DNA from: Malania oleifera
Taxonomy: Eukaryota; Streptophyta; Magnoliopsida; Santalales; Ximeniaceae
Assembly (NCBI RefSeq): GCF_029873635.1
Contig: NC_080420.1
Span: 124,335,958 to 124,399,957 of the forward strand
Direction: 5' to 3'
DNA: 64,000 nt
Position numbers and translations under genes: made by a program. Shown one piece after another: positions 1 through 11,841 of the stretch; positions within the stretch are counted from its first letter, which is position 1; every line of letters begins with the position of its first letter. The notes under the pieces were generated by a model that ran no database searches, had not been told where the DNA came from, and saw nothing but the letters and a program-made list of their open reading frames with translations.

Positions 1-2700
1 TTCCCCTCCAATTCCCAAGCCAAACACCTAAAGTTGGGTTCCTTAATTGTGAAGGGCACCCTGTGCCTTGAGGACCTCCTTGTTGCTGTTCACAACTTGT
101 GGTTGGACTGGAAGCTTTTATATGGCATTATGTCGCATCATTCCCTCCCCTCCCTACCTCATGAATGGGTGCATGCACCCTAGAGCTAGATGAAAACAGG
201 AGAGATTGGGTAAGGGGCCCTATTCGACAAGTACAAAGCTAATGCATTTAACTCAAACAGAGAATAGAGACGGAAGATCTCAATTCTCATAAGGTGACTC
301 AGAGAAAAGGACAAACTGTTAACTCAAACATGATTAACAAAATAAAAAATTTAATGTGGGTTTCTTTATTCATAATTACGTAATTATGCAACATGTCCCT
401 CAAATGGTGAATTCGAATTTTTGTCTTCATTCTGATTAGTATAATCCATCTCTTTTTTATCTCCTACCACGTTAACGTTTGTTTTTGAAAATTTCACACA
501 ATTTTCAGGCAATGGAAAAAAAGAAGGAAACCTGATAAGCCAATGATGACTTACTTCTCAATGTGAGGTAAACTTTAGAATGATCTTATTTTGGATGCTA
601 TGCCTTTGATTGTATTTAAGATTATATATTTAAGTGAATATATATATGGAAGGTTGTTGCACAACATGTTTGGACTTTATCAATCAATTTAAAGGCAAAC
701 CCTTTTGTTATTAAATAAAAAATTCATGCAAAAACCTACCGCATTGGATTGCAATGGTGAGCGTCTCTTGTAGTCTCTACAGATGAATGCCAATGTATTA
801 ACATCAATTAACAATGACCCCTTTATAAAAGACAAACAAACATCCAATCCCTCAAAATCTCATTGACCCAAATCTAATCCCACTGTTCTTTAATTGAATT
901 TTAATTATCACTTAAGTCCATCTCAATTCTTTACTAATACTTTCCTAATCTTCCTTTTTTATATGATTACCCACAACAGGGTCTGTAGTACAAAATCAAT
1001 GGGCCCTACCCCTAATCTTGTAAGATAAAGGCAGTGATTTGGGTGTCTCCCATTTCTTAATTCTAATTAAAGGCACACCTGAAAAGACAATGCTGACCTT
1101 ATTACTACAACGATATGCTCCCATAATCAAAGAGCATCTGTGACATATTACTTAAAATAATATTTCAAAAGGGGGCACAATATTTTTTTAACTTATTATA
1201 AACTGCACTTCAATCAATGTTATAAATACTGCACTATAAAAACAAACCACAATCCCTAAAAAGTAATTGTGTTAAACTGTCTCTTATTCAAATGATAGTC
1301 CACTTAAAACTTGTAAGAGATAGATATATTTTGTGTGAAGTCAGAGCCTTTTCTATATATTGTGTCTTGAATTGGGACGCAAGGATAAAATATTATTGTA
1401 TAAAGATATTTTAAAATTTTTACATTGAATTATTTATGTAACTTGGGTTGAAATTTTGAAATGATTTCTTTCTATGAAAAATTGTAAGAATTTTGTGCAT
1501 ATAAGAAACACTAAAAAAAGTCTATTATGTTTTTTCTTTCTTTGATGTTCTATTTTTTCACTAGTGTGCATGCTTATATCCCTGCAAATCATTTTTTTAC
1601 AACAGAGTAAGACAAACATCATCTAAAACATGAACTTCCAAATCTGAACATAACCAGGTTTAATCAAATGTAGTACTATTATTACAAACAGAGCTGTTTA
1701 TAATGACACAAGGCAAATAGTGGAAAAGGGTCCCCATCAAAATAATTGGCATGGCAAATCACAACCCACCATGGGTTATAGGAAGGCAAGTGGTCTCTCC
1801 AAAAACGAAGGCAATGGGAAATTTCAAAGCCCTTCATGAGGAAGTCAATGACTTTATTAATGCCTTACACCCAACCATTCAAGCCCTCACATAATGAAAT
1901 AGGAATCAAGGAAAAAAAAAAAAAAATGAGGGACACACCTCCCCCACATTTAAATGATGTATAGACATTATATGGTCTCTTGTACACTACACAACTACAC
2001 AATTTATTGCAAAAACGAATGAGATAATATTATTGGTCCCCTGATAATATGTTTAAATTCAAATACATAGAACAGGGACACTGCGCCTTATCTTTGCAAT
2101 TAGATTCTATATCTTTACTCCCCTGCAAAGCGCGTGAGCAGAGCACTTCAATTATGAGGAGCATCAATTTTTTTTTTTGTTTTGTTTTTGGAGGGGAGTG
2201 TGGGTTTTGGAAACAGCACAATTTCTCAAATGTTTGAATTAATTTTTGATTTGGCAGATTCCCTGGTTAGGAAAGGGTGCAACTGCTGCAGTTTGATGTA
2301 AATTTTTTTTGTAAGGCTTGGCAAGTGTTAATTTTGGGATTTTTCTCTAGAATTTGCTATTCTTCACAATATTTTAACAGATGAAGCATAATTGAAGCTT
2401 TGTTAATGAAAATCTTAAAAATGGCAAGCGGATGTACAAGATTATTCATATTTCTACACAAGAGGAAAGAAAAATATCAACACCCCATCTTATATTAGCT
2501 CACTCTCAACAGTCAAGTCTCAATCGGTAATGCAGAAAAGAAGTAGCAAGGCAGTGGTGAATGCATGTGTGGAAGATACGGTAAAGCCGTAAAACAGAGA
2601 GGGTGGTTGTGTTATTGTGTGACCCAGTTGTTTCAAAAGCCTCCAAACGTTACGAAGTGAACGCTGAATTCAGGATTTGATACTGGAAAGAAACGTGGAC
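1..2700. other. upstream intergenic region, no confident gene
   Basis: This is AT-rich non-coding sequence to the left of the PIF3-like gene. Frame 1 is open from the window edge to a TAG at 181-183 (60 codons), which could be the tail of an exon, but I recognise no domain and the length is within chance. Poly-A and poly-T runs occur near 1913-1926 and 2167-2180. I see no transposon termini. The right part is probably distal promoter of the PIF3-like gene. Confidence 0.5.
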
Positions 2701-2865
2701 CGAGTCAGGTTAAGGCTGCATTAACTCTGGTTAAGCTTGCCCAGGCTACATTCACACTGGGTTGAACTTAAACCCCACGCTGCATTTGCCATTTGCCACG
2801 TTCTGCCATACCTCGGTCCCCTCTCACCTTGCAAGCCTTTCGCCGTCTTCTACTGCTTGCACTTG

Positions 2866-2896
<31 letters not shown>

Positions 2897-3631
2897 GGGA
2901 AACTCCATTCTTTATTTCTTTCTTTAACTTGGGAGGTGAACTACAGATATGTGAGCCTTGTCCTTTGGGAGGGGTTGAAGCTCTATCAGCTCATAATTTC
3001 TGATATTCGCCAATCAAGTCGAGCCCTTTGCATTTTTAATGCATATGGATTAGTGTTCTATGCGGACATTAGGCGTGATGAAGAGCTCCGCCTCATTTCT
3101 CATGCTGAAAGTTCGTGACTTTTCATGCGATTTATTTGGGGTTTGCTGCTCGTGCACTGTGTAGTAAGGGGTGGTGGGAATTGAAGCCGAGTTGGGTTTG
3201 TTTTATTTGCCATCTTCTGTTTAATTTAATTGAAAAATCGGTCGAGGTTGTTTGAGATTATTATTGTATAATATTAGAAATGTGATCAGGGTTTATCTGG
3301 GTTTCTTATTTAATGATTAAAAGTGCGTAAAAGATGCAATTTTTTAACTCAGGAGCAGCTCAATTTCGGATCTTAAGGAACCATTAAAGTGCTGCTTTGA
3401 CTGTTATTTTATGCCTCCTATATAAATATCTTTTATCTGGGTGATTAGGACGTTAGCATAAAGGAAGATCTTATTCTGCAAATTTGAACTGTTAGACGAA
3501 AAAAACAGAGAAAAAAAAGAAGGGGGGGAGGGGGGGGGGGAGAGAGAGAGAGAGAGAGAGAGGAGTTCGTCGTTTCCTTCGCTTTTTATTTGTGTTTTCT
3601 TGCAAGTTCAAACGGGATTGTCTTGTAGTTC

Positions 3632-3652
3632 ATGGAATTGCTTTGGGTTTAG
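3632..3652 (+). promoter_or_regulatory. uORF 1 in the PIF3-like leader (6 codons)
   Basis: ATG at 3632, in-frame TAG at 3650-3652, peptide MELLWV. It lies 154 bp upstream of the main ATG in the likely leader. Whether it is in the mature mRNA depends on leader splicing, which is not visible here. Confidence 0.4.
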
Positions 3653-3749
3653 AATTTAGAGAGAGAGGTATTCTCAGAGTTGAGGTTTTTAAATTGGTTG
3701 CGAAAGCTGCTTGGGTTTCTATTGCTTGGAATTACAATTATATATAAGA

Positions 3750-3782
3750 ATGGAATGCAAAGGAGTGCCAACTGCTGAATAA
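3750..3782 (+). promoter_or_regulatory. uORF 2 in the PIF3-like leader (10 codons)
   Basis: ATG at 3750 and TAA at 3780-3782 encode MECKGVPTAE. It ends 24 bp before the main ATG at 3807, which leaves little room for re-initiation, so it could dampen translation of the main frame. Inclusion in the mRNA is likely because it is so close to the start codon, but is not proven. Confidence 0.5.
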
Positions 3783-3806
3783 CAGCGTCTGGTTCAGGTC
3801 TTCATC

Positions 3807-6800
3807 ATGCCTTTCTCTGAACTTCATCGGATGGCTAAGGGGAAGCTCGATTCAACCCACCAGAAAACTGCCACTTGTTCAACCGATCTTTCTTTCGTGT
3901 AAGAAAAAAAAAGCTTTTTTTCTCTCAATTTTTATTGCGTTTGCCATTACAGCTCTTGTGTTTGTGTTTGTTGAATCCCTTTGATTTTAAGACATCTCTC
4001 TCTCTCTCTCTCTTTCTCTCAAATGGTTTTTCATGCAGACCTGACAGTGACTTTGTTGAGCTAATTTGGGAAAATGGTCAAATTGTGACGCAAAATCAGT
4101 CCGGTAGAGCTAGAAAGAATCATTCCATTTCTAACAGTTTCCCATCTTACACCCCCAAGCCTCGAGATAAAGACACTACTGGAAATGCAGCCAATTCAAG
4201 GATGGGAATGTTTGGAGCCATGGATTCTACAATCTTGAATGATTTCCCGCTGTCAGTGCCATCTGGCGAAATGAGTTTGAATCAAGATGATGACATGGTA
4301 CCCTGGTTTAATTACCCAATTGATGATTCATTGCAACATGAGTACTGTTCTTATTTCTTGCCTGAGTTATCTGGGATAACTGTAAATGACCATTCTGCGC
4401 AGAATAATAGTTTTACATCAATAGAGAAGAGAAGCAACTCTAATCTGTTAATGAAGGTTACTTCTGGAGATGGTGAACCCACAAGAACACGAAGTAGTCA
4501 TTTGCATTCTTCCTTGTCATCGCATCAATGCCAGACATTACCATCTCTCAGGTTGAGAGTTTCAGATTCCATAAGCAATAATACTAGCAATGCTCACCAT
4601 ACCAGTGGTACTAGGGATTCAATTCAAGTGGTAGCCTCGTCCGGTGGTTTCTCCAGCTTGAATGTACAGAAGCAAGATTCAGGACTTCCTAGTATAAGCT
4701 CCGGTGTTATAAATTTTTCCCATTTCGCCCGACCCGCTGCTCTCGTTAAGGCTAATCTTCAGAGCATTGGTGCTATGGCTGCTGGAAATGGAAGTAAGGA
4801 TAAAGTTTCTGCTGCAAGCAGTAGCAATAATGCCAATTCCATGCTCAACAATTTGAATGGTGCATTACAGAAGGAAATAGGTCCCCGTAGCCAAGCTAAT
4901 TTGATTCCATCCACAGTTGATTCAAGTCCATTGGTGACCAAGATGTCCGAGCAGGCGACTCCTGCTAAGCAATCAGAAGTTATGTGCCAAGAAAATACTG
5001 TTAAGAGTGATAAATTCTCAAATCAAGTTGCTGGAATGAGCTTGGCGATAGGAATGCCTGATGCTGAAAGGTCTGTAGAACCAGCAGTTGCTTCTTCCTC
5101 TGCATGCTCAGGAAATAGTATGGAGGGAGCTTCAAATGATCCCAAGCAGAATATGAAGAGAAAATGCCATGACAATGAAGAGTCTGAAGGTCCAAGTGAT
5201 GTAAGTTAAAAATATGAAGTTCTCACTCTTCTAAATTTTCCTGCGTCTTTTATCCTTTTGGTTTTCGTATCCCTTGTTTGAGGAAATCAATTTATTTGCA
5301 GGGTGTTGAAGAAGAATCAGTGGGCGTAAGAAAGGCAGTTCCTGCTCGAGGAGGTGCTGGTTCCAAGAGAAGTCGGGCTGCAGAAGTGCATAACTTATCT
5401 GAGAGGGTAAGCAAGACCTTCAGAAGAAAAAATCAGAAGTTATAATAATGAATTTTTTGGTTGTCATATTAATCTGCATTGTGTGGCTCTTGATTTTAAG
5501 ACTTAAGTGTACTACTTATATTGCACATTTACAGAGGCGAAGGGATCGGATCAATGAGAAAATGCGTGCATTGCAAGAGCTCATACCCAACTGCAATAAG
5601 GTTAATTTTTATTTTTACTTTTTGAGAGTTTCTTTTTCATTCATGCAAACTTTGTTTGACGGCCTCTGCAATTTATGTAATCAATAAAATTATACAATAG
5701 GTTTTAATTTCAAGTGAAACATCTTACGTCAGTTTGAAATTAGTTTGTGGAAGTTTAATGTTTGGAAATTTAAACCCAAAGCTCCAGGCAACAACAGTAT
5801 ATGAAGCTTTAGAGTCAACCTTGAGCTAGACTTCCCTTGCTTGATGTGTAGAATTGGAATTATGTCTGAGAACATAACTAGAGCTTGCAGAATTTTAAAG
5901 CTTCAACTAGTAAAATAATACTCTTTTAACTTCTGTATTTCGAGTTATACTCACCATCACACTTTGGTATTATAAGGTGGACAAGGCTTCAATGCTTGAT
6001 GAGGCCATTGAGTATTTGAAGACACTTCAACTTCAAGTGCAGGTAAACCTTTTTCTTGCCCTTTTTTTTCGTTTCCACATCAGAAATTGGATAAGAATAC
6101 TAACTAATATAGGTTTTATGCACTGTCTTAGCACAGATTATGTCAATGGGAACTGGAATGTGTATGCCTCCTCCTATGATGTTCCCAACAGGAATGCAAC
6201 ACATGCACACAGCCCATATGGCACATTTTTCACACATGGGTGTCGGAATGAGCATGGGCATGGGCATGGGCATGGGAATGGGTTTTGGAATGGGAATGCT
6301 TGACATGAATGGTGGTTCTCCTGGTTGCCCCATGTTTCAGGCATCCCCAATGCAAGGATCCTATTTTTCCGGCCCACCTATCTCGGGGCCAAATAGTTTC
6401 CAAAGGATGGGAGCATCTAATCTTCAAATGTTTGGGATTCCTGGTCAAGGACTTAATATGTCAATGCCAAATGCACCTTTCATTCCTCTGCCTGGTGGGC
6501 CTCCAGCGAAGTCGACCATGGGACTGAATGCCTCAGGGGCAGCTGGTCATGTTGAAGTTTCTGACCCTGCTCCTGCTTCAAGTCCAAAAGATCTTATTGA
6601 GAACACCACCTCACAAGTGAACCAGGATACTCATGCCAATTGCTCAATGAATCAAAGATCTAATCAGGTTTGCTCAATCTTCATGGAATCAAATTTTTTA
6701 AGTAAAAAATGAAGTTATTAATATTGGCAAAATGAACATAAAAATAGTTGCTCTTTTTATGCTGCATGCACTAAAAATTGACTCAGTGCATTAGAGTATG

Positions 6801-7223
6801 CCAATGACAGTCATCAGGTCACTGGCTTTCACTCCTGAATTGCTGTATGCAAGGTCAAAGATTAGTTTTTTTTTTTGGACCCTTTTTTGGGGGTTTCTGT
6901 CCTCGTCTCCATGCCAGTTTACCTTGGTTTATCATTGCTTTGTAATTTTCTAAATTCCTTTTGTACTCGAGAACTGAAATATTACTGAAGCCTGAAGGTA
7001 ACATGAAATCTCTTCTGCTTGACGCCTTCTATACTTGATGCCTTTGGAAGGAGTTGCTTAAAATAAAATGCATTATAAAATTTGTTGGCAACAGGAACCT
7101 TGGTCTCAACACAAATAGCTGACTGGTTGTTGAGTCTGGATTTTGGATATCGTTAAATAGAGAATCATTTTGCATGCCTCTCCCTCCCTCTCCCCATCTT
7201 TCTCTCACCTCTCTCTCTCACAC

Positions 7224-7261
<38 letters not shown>

Positions 7262-7600
7262 CACACATTCATGCTGTTTTTTAACCCTCATTACTAACAG
7301 AATGTCTCAAAATAAAAACATAAAATTTATGACAAGTTGACAATGTGCCTGCCAGATTCTAATTCATCGACCTGAACTTCATATTTTGTCTTTGAAATGA
7401 CTTGAACATTGCATGTAAATTGCCTCGGTCTAACAACCTTGTTTGTTTTGTAATTCCTGTGCCAGGCAAGGAATGAGGGTTTTTCAGAGTCTACTTTGGT
7501 GCATGAAAGTGATCAAGCGCCTGACGTTAGTGGCACTGAAACAATTAACACTACTAGCAGAAATGACAGTTTACCTGGTGGAACAGGTTTAGACTTCTGA
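3807..7600 (+). CDS. PIF3: phytochrome-interacting factor 3-like bHLH transcription factor
   Basis: A nuclear bHLH factor of the PIF class, which binds G-box/PBE promoter elements and is bound and degraded through light-activated phytochrome. Coding exons read from GT..AG signals: 3807-3898, 4039-5200, 5302-5406, 5535-5600, 5977-6042, 6137-6667, 7466-7600. Together they give 718 codons plus TGA, with every junction in frame. The start [14 protein letters not shown] matches the PIF3-type N-terminus. The active-phytochrome-B-binding motif ELIWENGQ is at residues 38-45 and an APA-like stretch NFSHFARPA at 256-264. The basic helix-loop-helix runs from about 446 to 497, with the H448/E452/R456 triad used for G-box contact. 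A Met-Gly-rich run follows the bHLH, as in other PIF3 proteins. Arabidopsis PIF3 is shorter (524 aa); longer forms occur in other eudicots. The exon 1 donor is chosen so that the split codon gives FVPDSDF. The frame seems intact. The exact acceptor of the last exon is the least certain boundary. Confidence 0.93.
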
Positions 7601-8040
7601 GTGTATCTGACGACTGTCACCACTTAATATCCTTGAAGTAAAATTTGATTGGCTTGAACAGGAAAAAGAAAACTTATATCTGCTTGAATCTGCAGGTTAT
7701 GATTGACGGCCAGTGCAATAACCTTGTGGATTGGAGGATGAATCCTTTGCTTGCTTGTTAAAATCTAACTCAATTATCAGTAAAATGGTTTTGTGAAGTT
7801 GCAGAATGAAGTTGAAGCTCTTAAATGAACTATACTTTCAAGGCATTACAACTATAAGTTGTACAGATTTGTACATTGAAGAGATTTGGAATCCTTTTCT
7901 TGCTTTTGTAAATTTACTTACACCACCAATGCAGTTAAATTATATTTTGAGTTTTGGATCTTTTAGAATGTATTCAAATGGGCTTTTCAGAACTATGTTC
8001 TTAACAATTCTTTGAATTAATGAAATTTAATCTACTTTTC
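7601..8040 (+). other. probable 3' UTR of the PIF3-like gene
   Basis: AT-rich sequence after the TGA at 7598-7600. AATGAA-like near-upstream elements around 8018-8026 make poly(A) addition near 8040 plausible. No coding signal is seen. Confidence 0.35.
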
Positions 8041-9010
8041 CCAATACATTCTTAGCAACTTGTGGTTCCATGTACACACAATTGTGACTCTTACACAGTG
8101 GCAGTGCTAAAATAAACGAAGTGGGGATATTGGCATGTATGGTTTTGTTCTTATGAGCAGGCAATGGATAAGCAGATTATGGGTCTTTGTTAGGATTTTG
8201 TTTATTTTTGGAATAACTTCTAGAATGTGAAGTCTTCCTACTTATATGCAGTGATAGTCGCCATGTCTCCCCTCTTTCAATCATTAGTCTCTATTCCCAT
8301 TTCTGAGACCTCACACTTGCGGTGTCTCCCCTTTTTCAATCATTAGTCTCTATCCCATTTTGGGGCCTAACACTTGCTCTGATGCCTGAATTTCCAACGC
8401 AAATGAAGTTTCACAGCTACGTAAGAGTTGCATAATCATGATATCTGAGGCCCATTTCCCGTTCTATATAGAATTTCAAATCCAGTCCAAAGAATCAGAT
8501 GGTCATCTACATATGAAAGAATGCCCTCCAAATATTCTATTTTCATCCCTATCAAACATGGGTATTCCGATAAACATCAAAAAGTTTGAATTAAAGCTTA
8601 ATTTTTTTGTTGCTGCATAAATAAGGACTGTTTGAAAATGTGCCAGAAGCATTAATTTTTAATATTCAACATAGTTTTGGAAAAGAACTCAATAACTGAA
8701 CCTTGGTTACTGTTTCAATACATGCATATTCATCGATCCAACTAGTGTGATCAATCATTACTGACGAACGACTGAGCACCATGACCAAAATAGTACATAC
8801 AACTAAAACAAATCATGTGAAATATAATAGAAAAAATATTTCCAGTGTTCACAAGCAGCCAAGCACACCACCCTATACTTGTATATACACCCAATCTGCA
8901 GTCGCACAACGCTAGGAAGCCAATGATCAACATAGAACAGAAGAAGCACAGCTGGACCAAACAACTAAGTTATATATGAGACGTGGGCAAGTGAAGAAGC
9001 ATGCCTTGCT
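8041..9010. other. convergent intergenic spacer
   Basis: This lies between the 3' ends of the PIF3-like gene and the minus-strand gene, and contains the latter's 3' UTR at its right end. No gene is seen apart from the short tandem duplication listed separately. Confidence 0.4.
8264..8381. repeat. 59-bp tandem duplication
   Basis: Two adjacent copies, 8264-8322 and 8323-8381, both begin TGTCTCCCCT and share the word TTTCAATCATTAGTCTCTAT. They differ by a few substitutions and small indels. Confidence 0.75.
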
Positions 9011-11841
9011 TTATTTGACCTTAATATCACCCTTGGTATCAGATGAGAGAGCTTTAGAGCTTGGAGATTTTCCAATAATGGCTTTCTTTGCCTTGACAAG
9101 TGATTGTTTCACTTTTGATATGATGTTGTTTGAGTGCTTTTGACTGAGCTTGGCCGGAGCTTGTTCTTTAGGTGGGTCCTGGGATATTTTTGTGTCATTG
9201 CCATCCTTACAAGATGAGCGCTCAAGGTTTTGAACATCAGACTTCACAACCTCGTCAACTTCTTTTACCCTCTCATCTGCATTGGTTTTTACAGCTTCTT
9301 TCTTTTTCACTTCCACGGACTCTTTGTGCTCTCCAACTGCTTTTTCAACTGCAGATATGGTGAATTCATCTGGAATTTCCCCTATGCCTGCATCATTTCT
9401 AGTTTCAACTGAAGCAGGTATCTCATCTCTTATGTTCTCTTCTTTCTTGTTTTCAGAAACCAGTTCAACGTCCTCTTCCTCAAATGGTTTTTCATTTGCT
9501 TCAATTGTAGACATAGAATCAATTGCTTCCTCAACTTTGTTAGTCACAGGCTGAGCTGATTCCTCAGTTACAACACCTTTCTCCCCACTGTTCACATTCT
9601 TTGCTTCATTCTGTTCATCAACCATTCCTGACTCCGCAGCTGACTCTTTTGGCAACACCTCAACCACACCATCCCCGCTCGTTTCCTTCTCCTCCTCCTT
9701 GGAACAAGCCTTTTCTGTTTGAATGTGGAGAGAAGATTGATCCCCTCCATCTGCTTTGGAATGGTCTTGAACCCCATGGTTTGTTGAAACAACTTGATCT
9801 AAAATTTTGGACAGATGAAGTTCCCCATTTTTATGAAACTGTTCCTCCTTCAAGAATGAGGTATCCTCAACTTTATCAGTCACAGTCCCTGTATCTTTCA
9901 CTGTTTCACTTTCCACGGCTTCCTTTGACTCAACTTGCTCACATGCTGTCCCAGCTTCTTTCACATCGCATTCCTTTACTCCAACTTCCTCACATTCTTT
10001 CTCAACTTGTTCAGGAATGAAAGGTTGTTCCTCTTGCTTGTCCACTTCAGGAATTGGTTCTGCTTTTCCAGAAACTGCTTCTAAATGTTCGATGACAGCT
10101 GCTTGTGTTTTGTTGACAGGAGTACTCTCCAAGTCCTTTCCTACTGATTCTTCAGGAGCATCAACTTCCTTTGGTTGTACCTCTACCTGTTGCTTAACAG
10201 ATTCTGCTGCTGGTTGTTCCTGTGGTTGTTTTCCAAAGGGTTCTATTGCTGGCTGGTCCTCCAGTTGGCTTTTATCAGCATCAATTACTGGTTCGAGAAC
10301 AGAAGTGCCCGCTTCAGTTGCAGCATCCTGTGTCATTGTGTAATTGTCTCCAGCTGGAACATTTGAAGCAGGAGTATCATCAGTCTCTGGTAAAGAATGC
10401 TCCATCTGAGTATCATATTTCTTCCCTACTGATTCATTTAAAGAGACTAATGGAGCTTGCGGTTCCTCTGCTTTGGGTTCTTCTTTTTCTTCTTCTTTGC
10501 CTTCCTCGGATGGAGAAGCACCATCCTTCTGTTCAACTATTATTGCTTCTTCATTCACTTTCTTCTCAACTTGCTGCAACAATCAAAATTTGATCAGCTG
10601 ATAAAAAAGCATCCATACATCGCATCTGCAAAGGCATCCAGAAATAGCATCTGCCAACAGCAAACTAGGACCAAATTTTTTTTCTTTTTAGAACTCATTG
10701 TAGCATAGCATGTTTGCCTTTTTTGGACAAAATTTCAAGCAATAGGAGAATGTGCAAACACCAATTGGGATAACTTAAAAATAAGAAAACTATGGGAGTT
10801 GAGTTTTTAGCTTTTCACGGGATGGGGTAATCTTTGCTTCTAAGCTTCTCAGCTGAAGTTGACAAATAATGCATTGTTCTTCCTTCTTCCTTCTTCCAAC
10901 TTATGAGCGACGAGCAAAACAGATTGAAAGGAGAACTCCCTTACCAGAAGCATATAAAAATTGAACTCCTTACTATGGGAACTGATTGATACTTTCTACA
11001 TAAGGTTTCAAAGAAGCCATGAATCTGTGTCATACCACCAAATATTTGGTACATAACCCCGAATCATTTTTTTTTGGGTTAGAAAAGGATGTAGTAGACT
11101 CTCAATGGTGGTGCCCTTGGTGCATAAATTATATCTCAACTCCATATTGAATCTTACTGTATGACCATGAGGAATTTTGATTACAAATTACTATGCCCTC
11201 GTAATTCTAACAAATTTTAAAATGGAACGGATATTTATTTCCTCTTCAAGACTCCGTATTCATGAGGGGATGTCGCATACCAGAAATCATGAACAAAATC
11301 TCTTCAAAATTGAAAATAAGAATTTATTGAGTACTGTTAAAATATTCAATATTGAAAACATGGGATAGTCTTCAGAAGTTCAGAGCGTTCTCAATTCTAC
11401 ACAGTGAGACTGCTATTTTTTCCCAACTGCCCTTTAGTTAATTAGAAATTATCATATTCTGCAACATGAGCATCTATCTATTTGCGAAATATTTTAATTG
11501 GATCTTCCACCTAAAGTCCAAAACGCATAATTATTTATGACTTGATTCATCTACTTTGTTCCAATTTTGTAAAAGCAAAGCTAAATCATCGGTTTGGTGA
11601 CTTTGGTCCAGCTGATCTAAATCTTTAATCATCCACGGCATGGGATGAAAACCCACAAACTTTCAGTCATTAAAAGTTTTCATGAACATACTTCTTCTCT
11701 AAATTTGAGAGTAAAATTACTGATAAATAGAACTGCCAAAAGAAAAGAAAAGGGTATATAGGAGCATACCTCATCAGTAGTAGTTGCAGTAGTAGAATCA
11801 GCATGATGGGTTGGAACAGTCTGAGAAGTTTCACCAGCCAT
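9011..11841 (-). CDS. Glu-rich acidic, probably disordered protein with basic C-terminal tail, unknown function
   Basis: Two coding exons on the minus strand: exon 1 11841-11770 (starts MAGETSQTVPTHHAD, donor GTATGC) and exon 2 10573-9011 (acceptor TTGCAG, stop TAA at 9013-9011). The junction is phase 0 and the intron is 1,196 bp, giving 544 residues. Glu, Lys, Val, Ala and Ser dominate and no folded domain, signal peptide or membrane segment is apparent. About the last 40 residues switch to a basic, possibly helical tail (ISKVKQSLVKAKKAIIGK), which could bind membrane lipid, nucleic acid or a partner. Long Glu-rich proteins of this kind in plants are often labelled neurofilament-like or microtubule-associated on composition alone, so I assign no function. 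The frame is open through 520 exon-2 codons of biased composition, which supports a real gene. It is convergent with the PIF3-like gene. Confidence 0.8.

Larger units (their letters stand above)
2701..3806 (+). promoter_or_regulatory. proximal promoter / 5' leader of the PIF3-like gene
   Basis: This region precedes the PIF3-like start codon. It has a (CT)n run at 2866-2894, a poly-G stretch at about 3522-3540 running into (GA)n at 3541-3562, then a leader-like stretch with two short uORFs. CT/GA tracts are common around plant transcription starts. Arabidopsis PIF3 has an intron in its 5' UTR, so part of this region may be a leader intron, but I cannot place the transcription start or leader splice sites from sequence alone. 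Confidence 0.5.

Noticed and set aside
2762-3118. 118-codon frame upstream of the PIF3-like gene
   Set aside because: It reads through the (CT)n tract (a Leu-Ser run) in the promoter/leader and has no recognisable domain.
5448-5687. 79-codon frame containing part of the bHLH
   Set aside because: It is intron 3 plus exon 4 of the PIF3-like gene read through; GT..AG boundaries at 5407-5534 and 5601-5976 explain it.
9601-10020. Plus-strand open frames opposite the acidic-protein gene
   Set aside because: They are antisense shadows of Glu/Lys/Gln-rich codons (giving Ser/Leu/Phe-rich peptides); the minus frame has splice-consistent ends.
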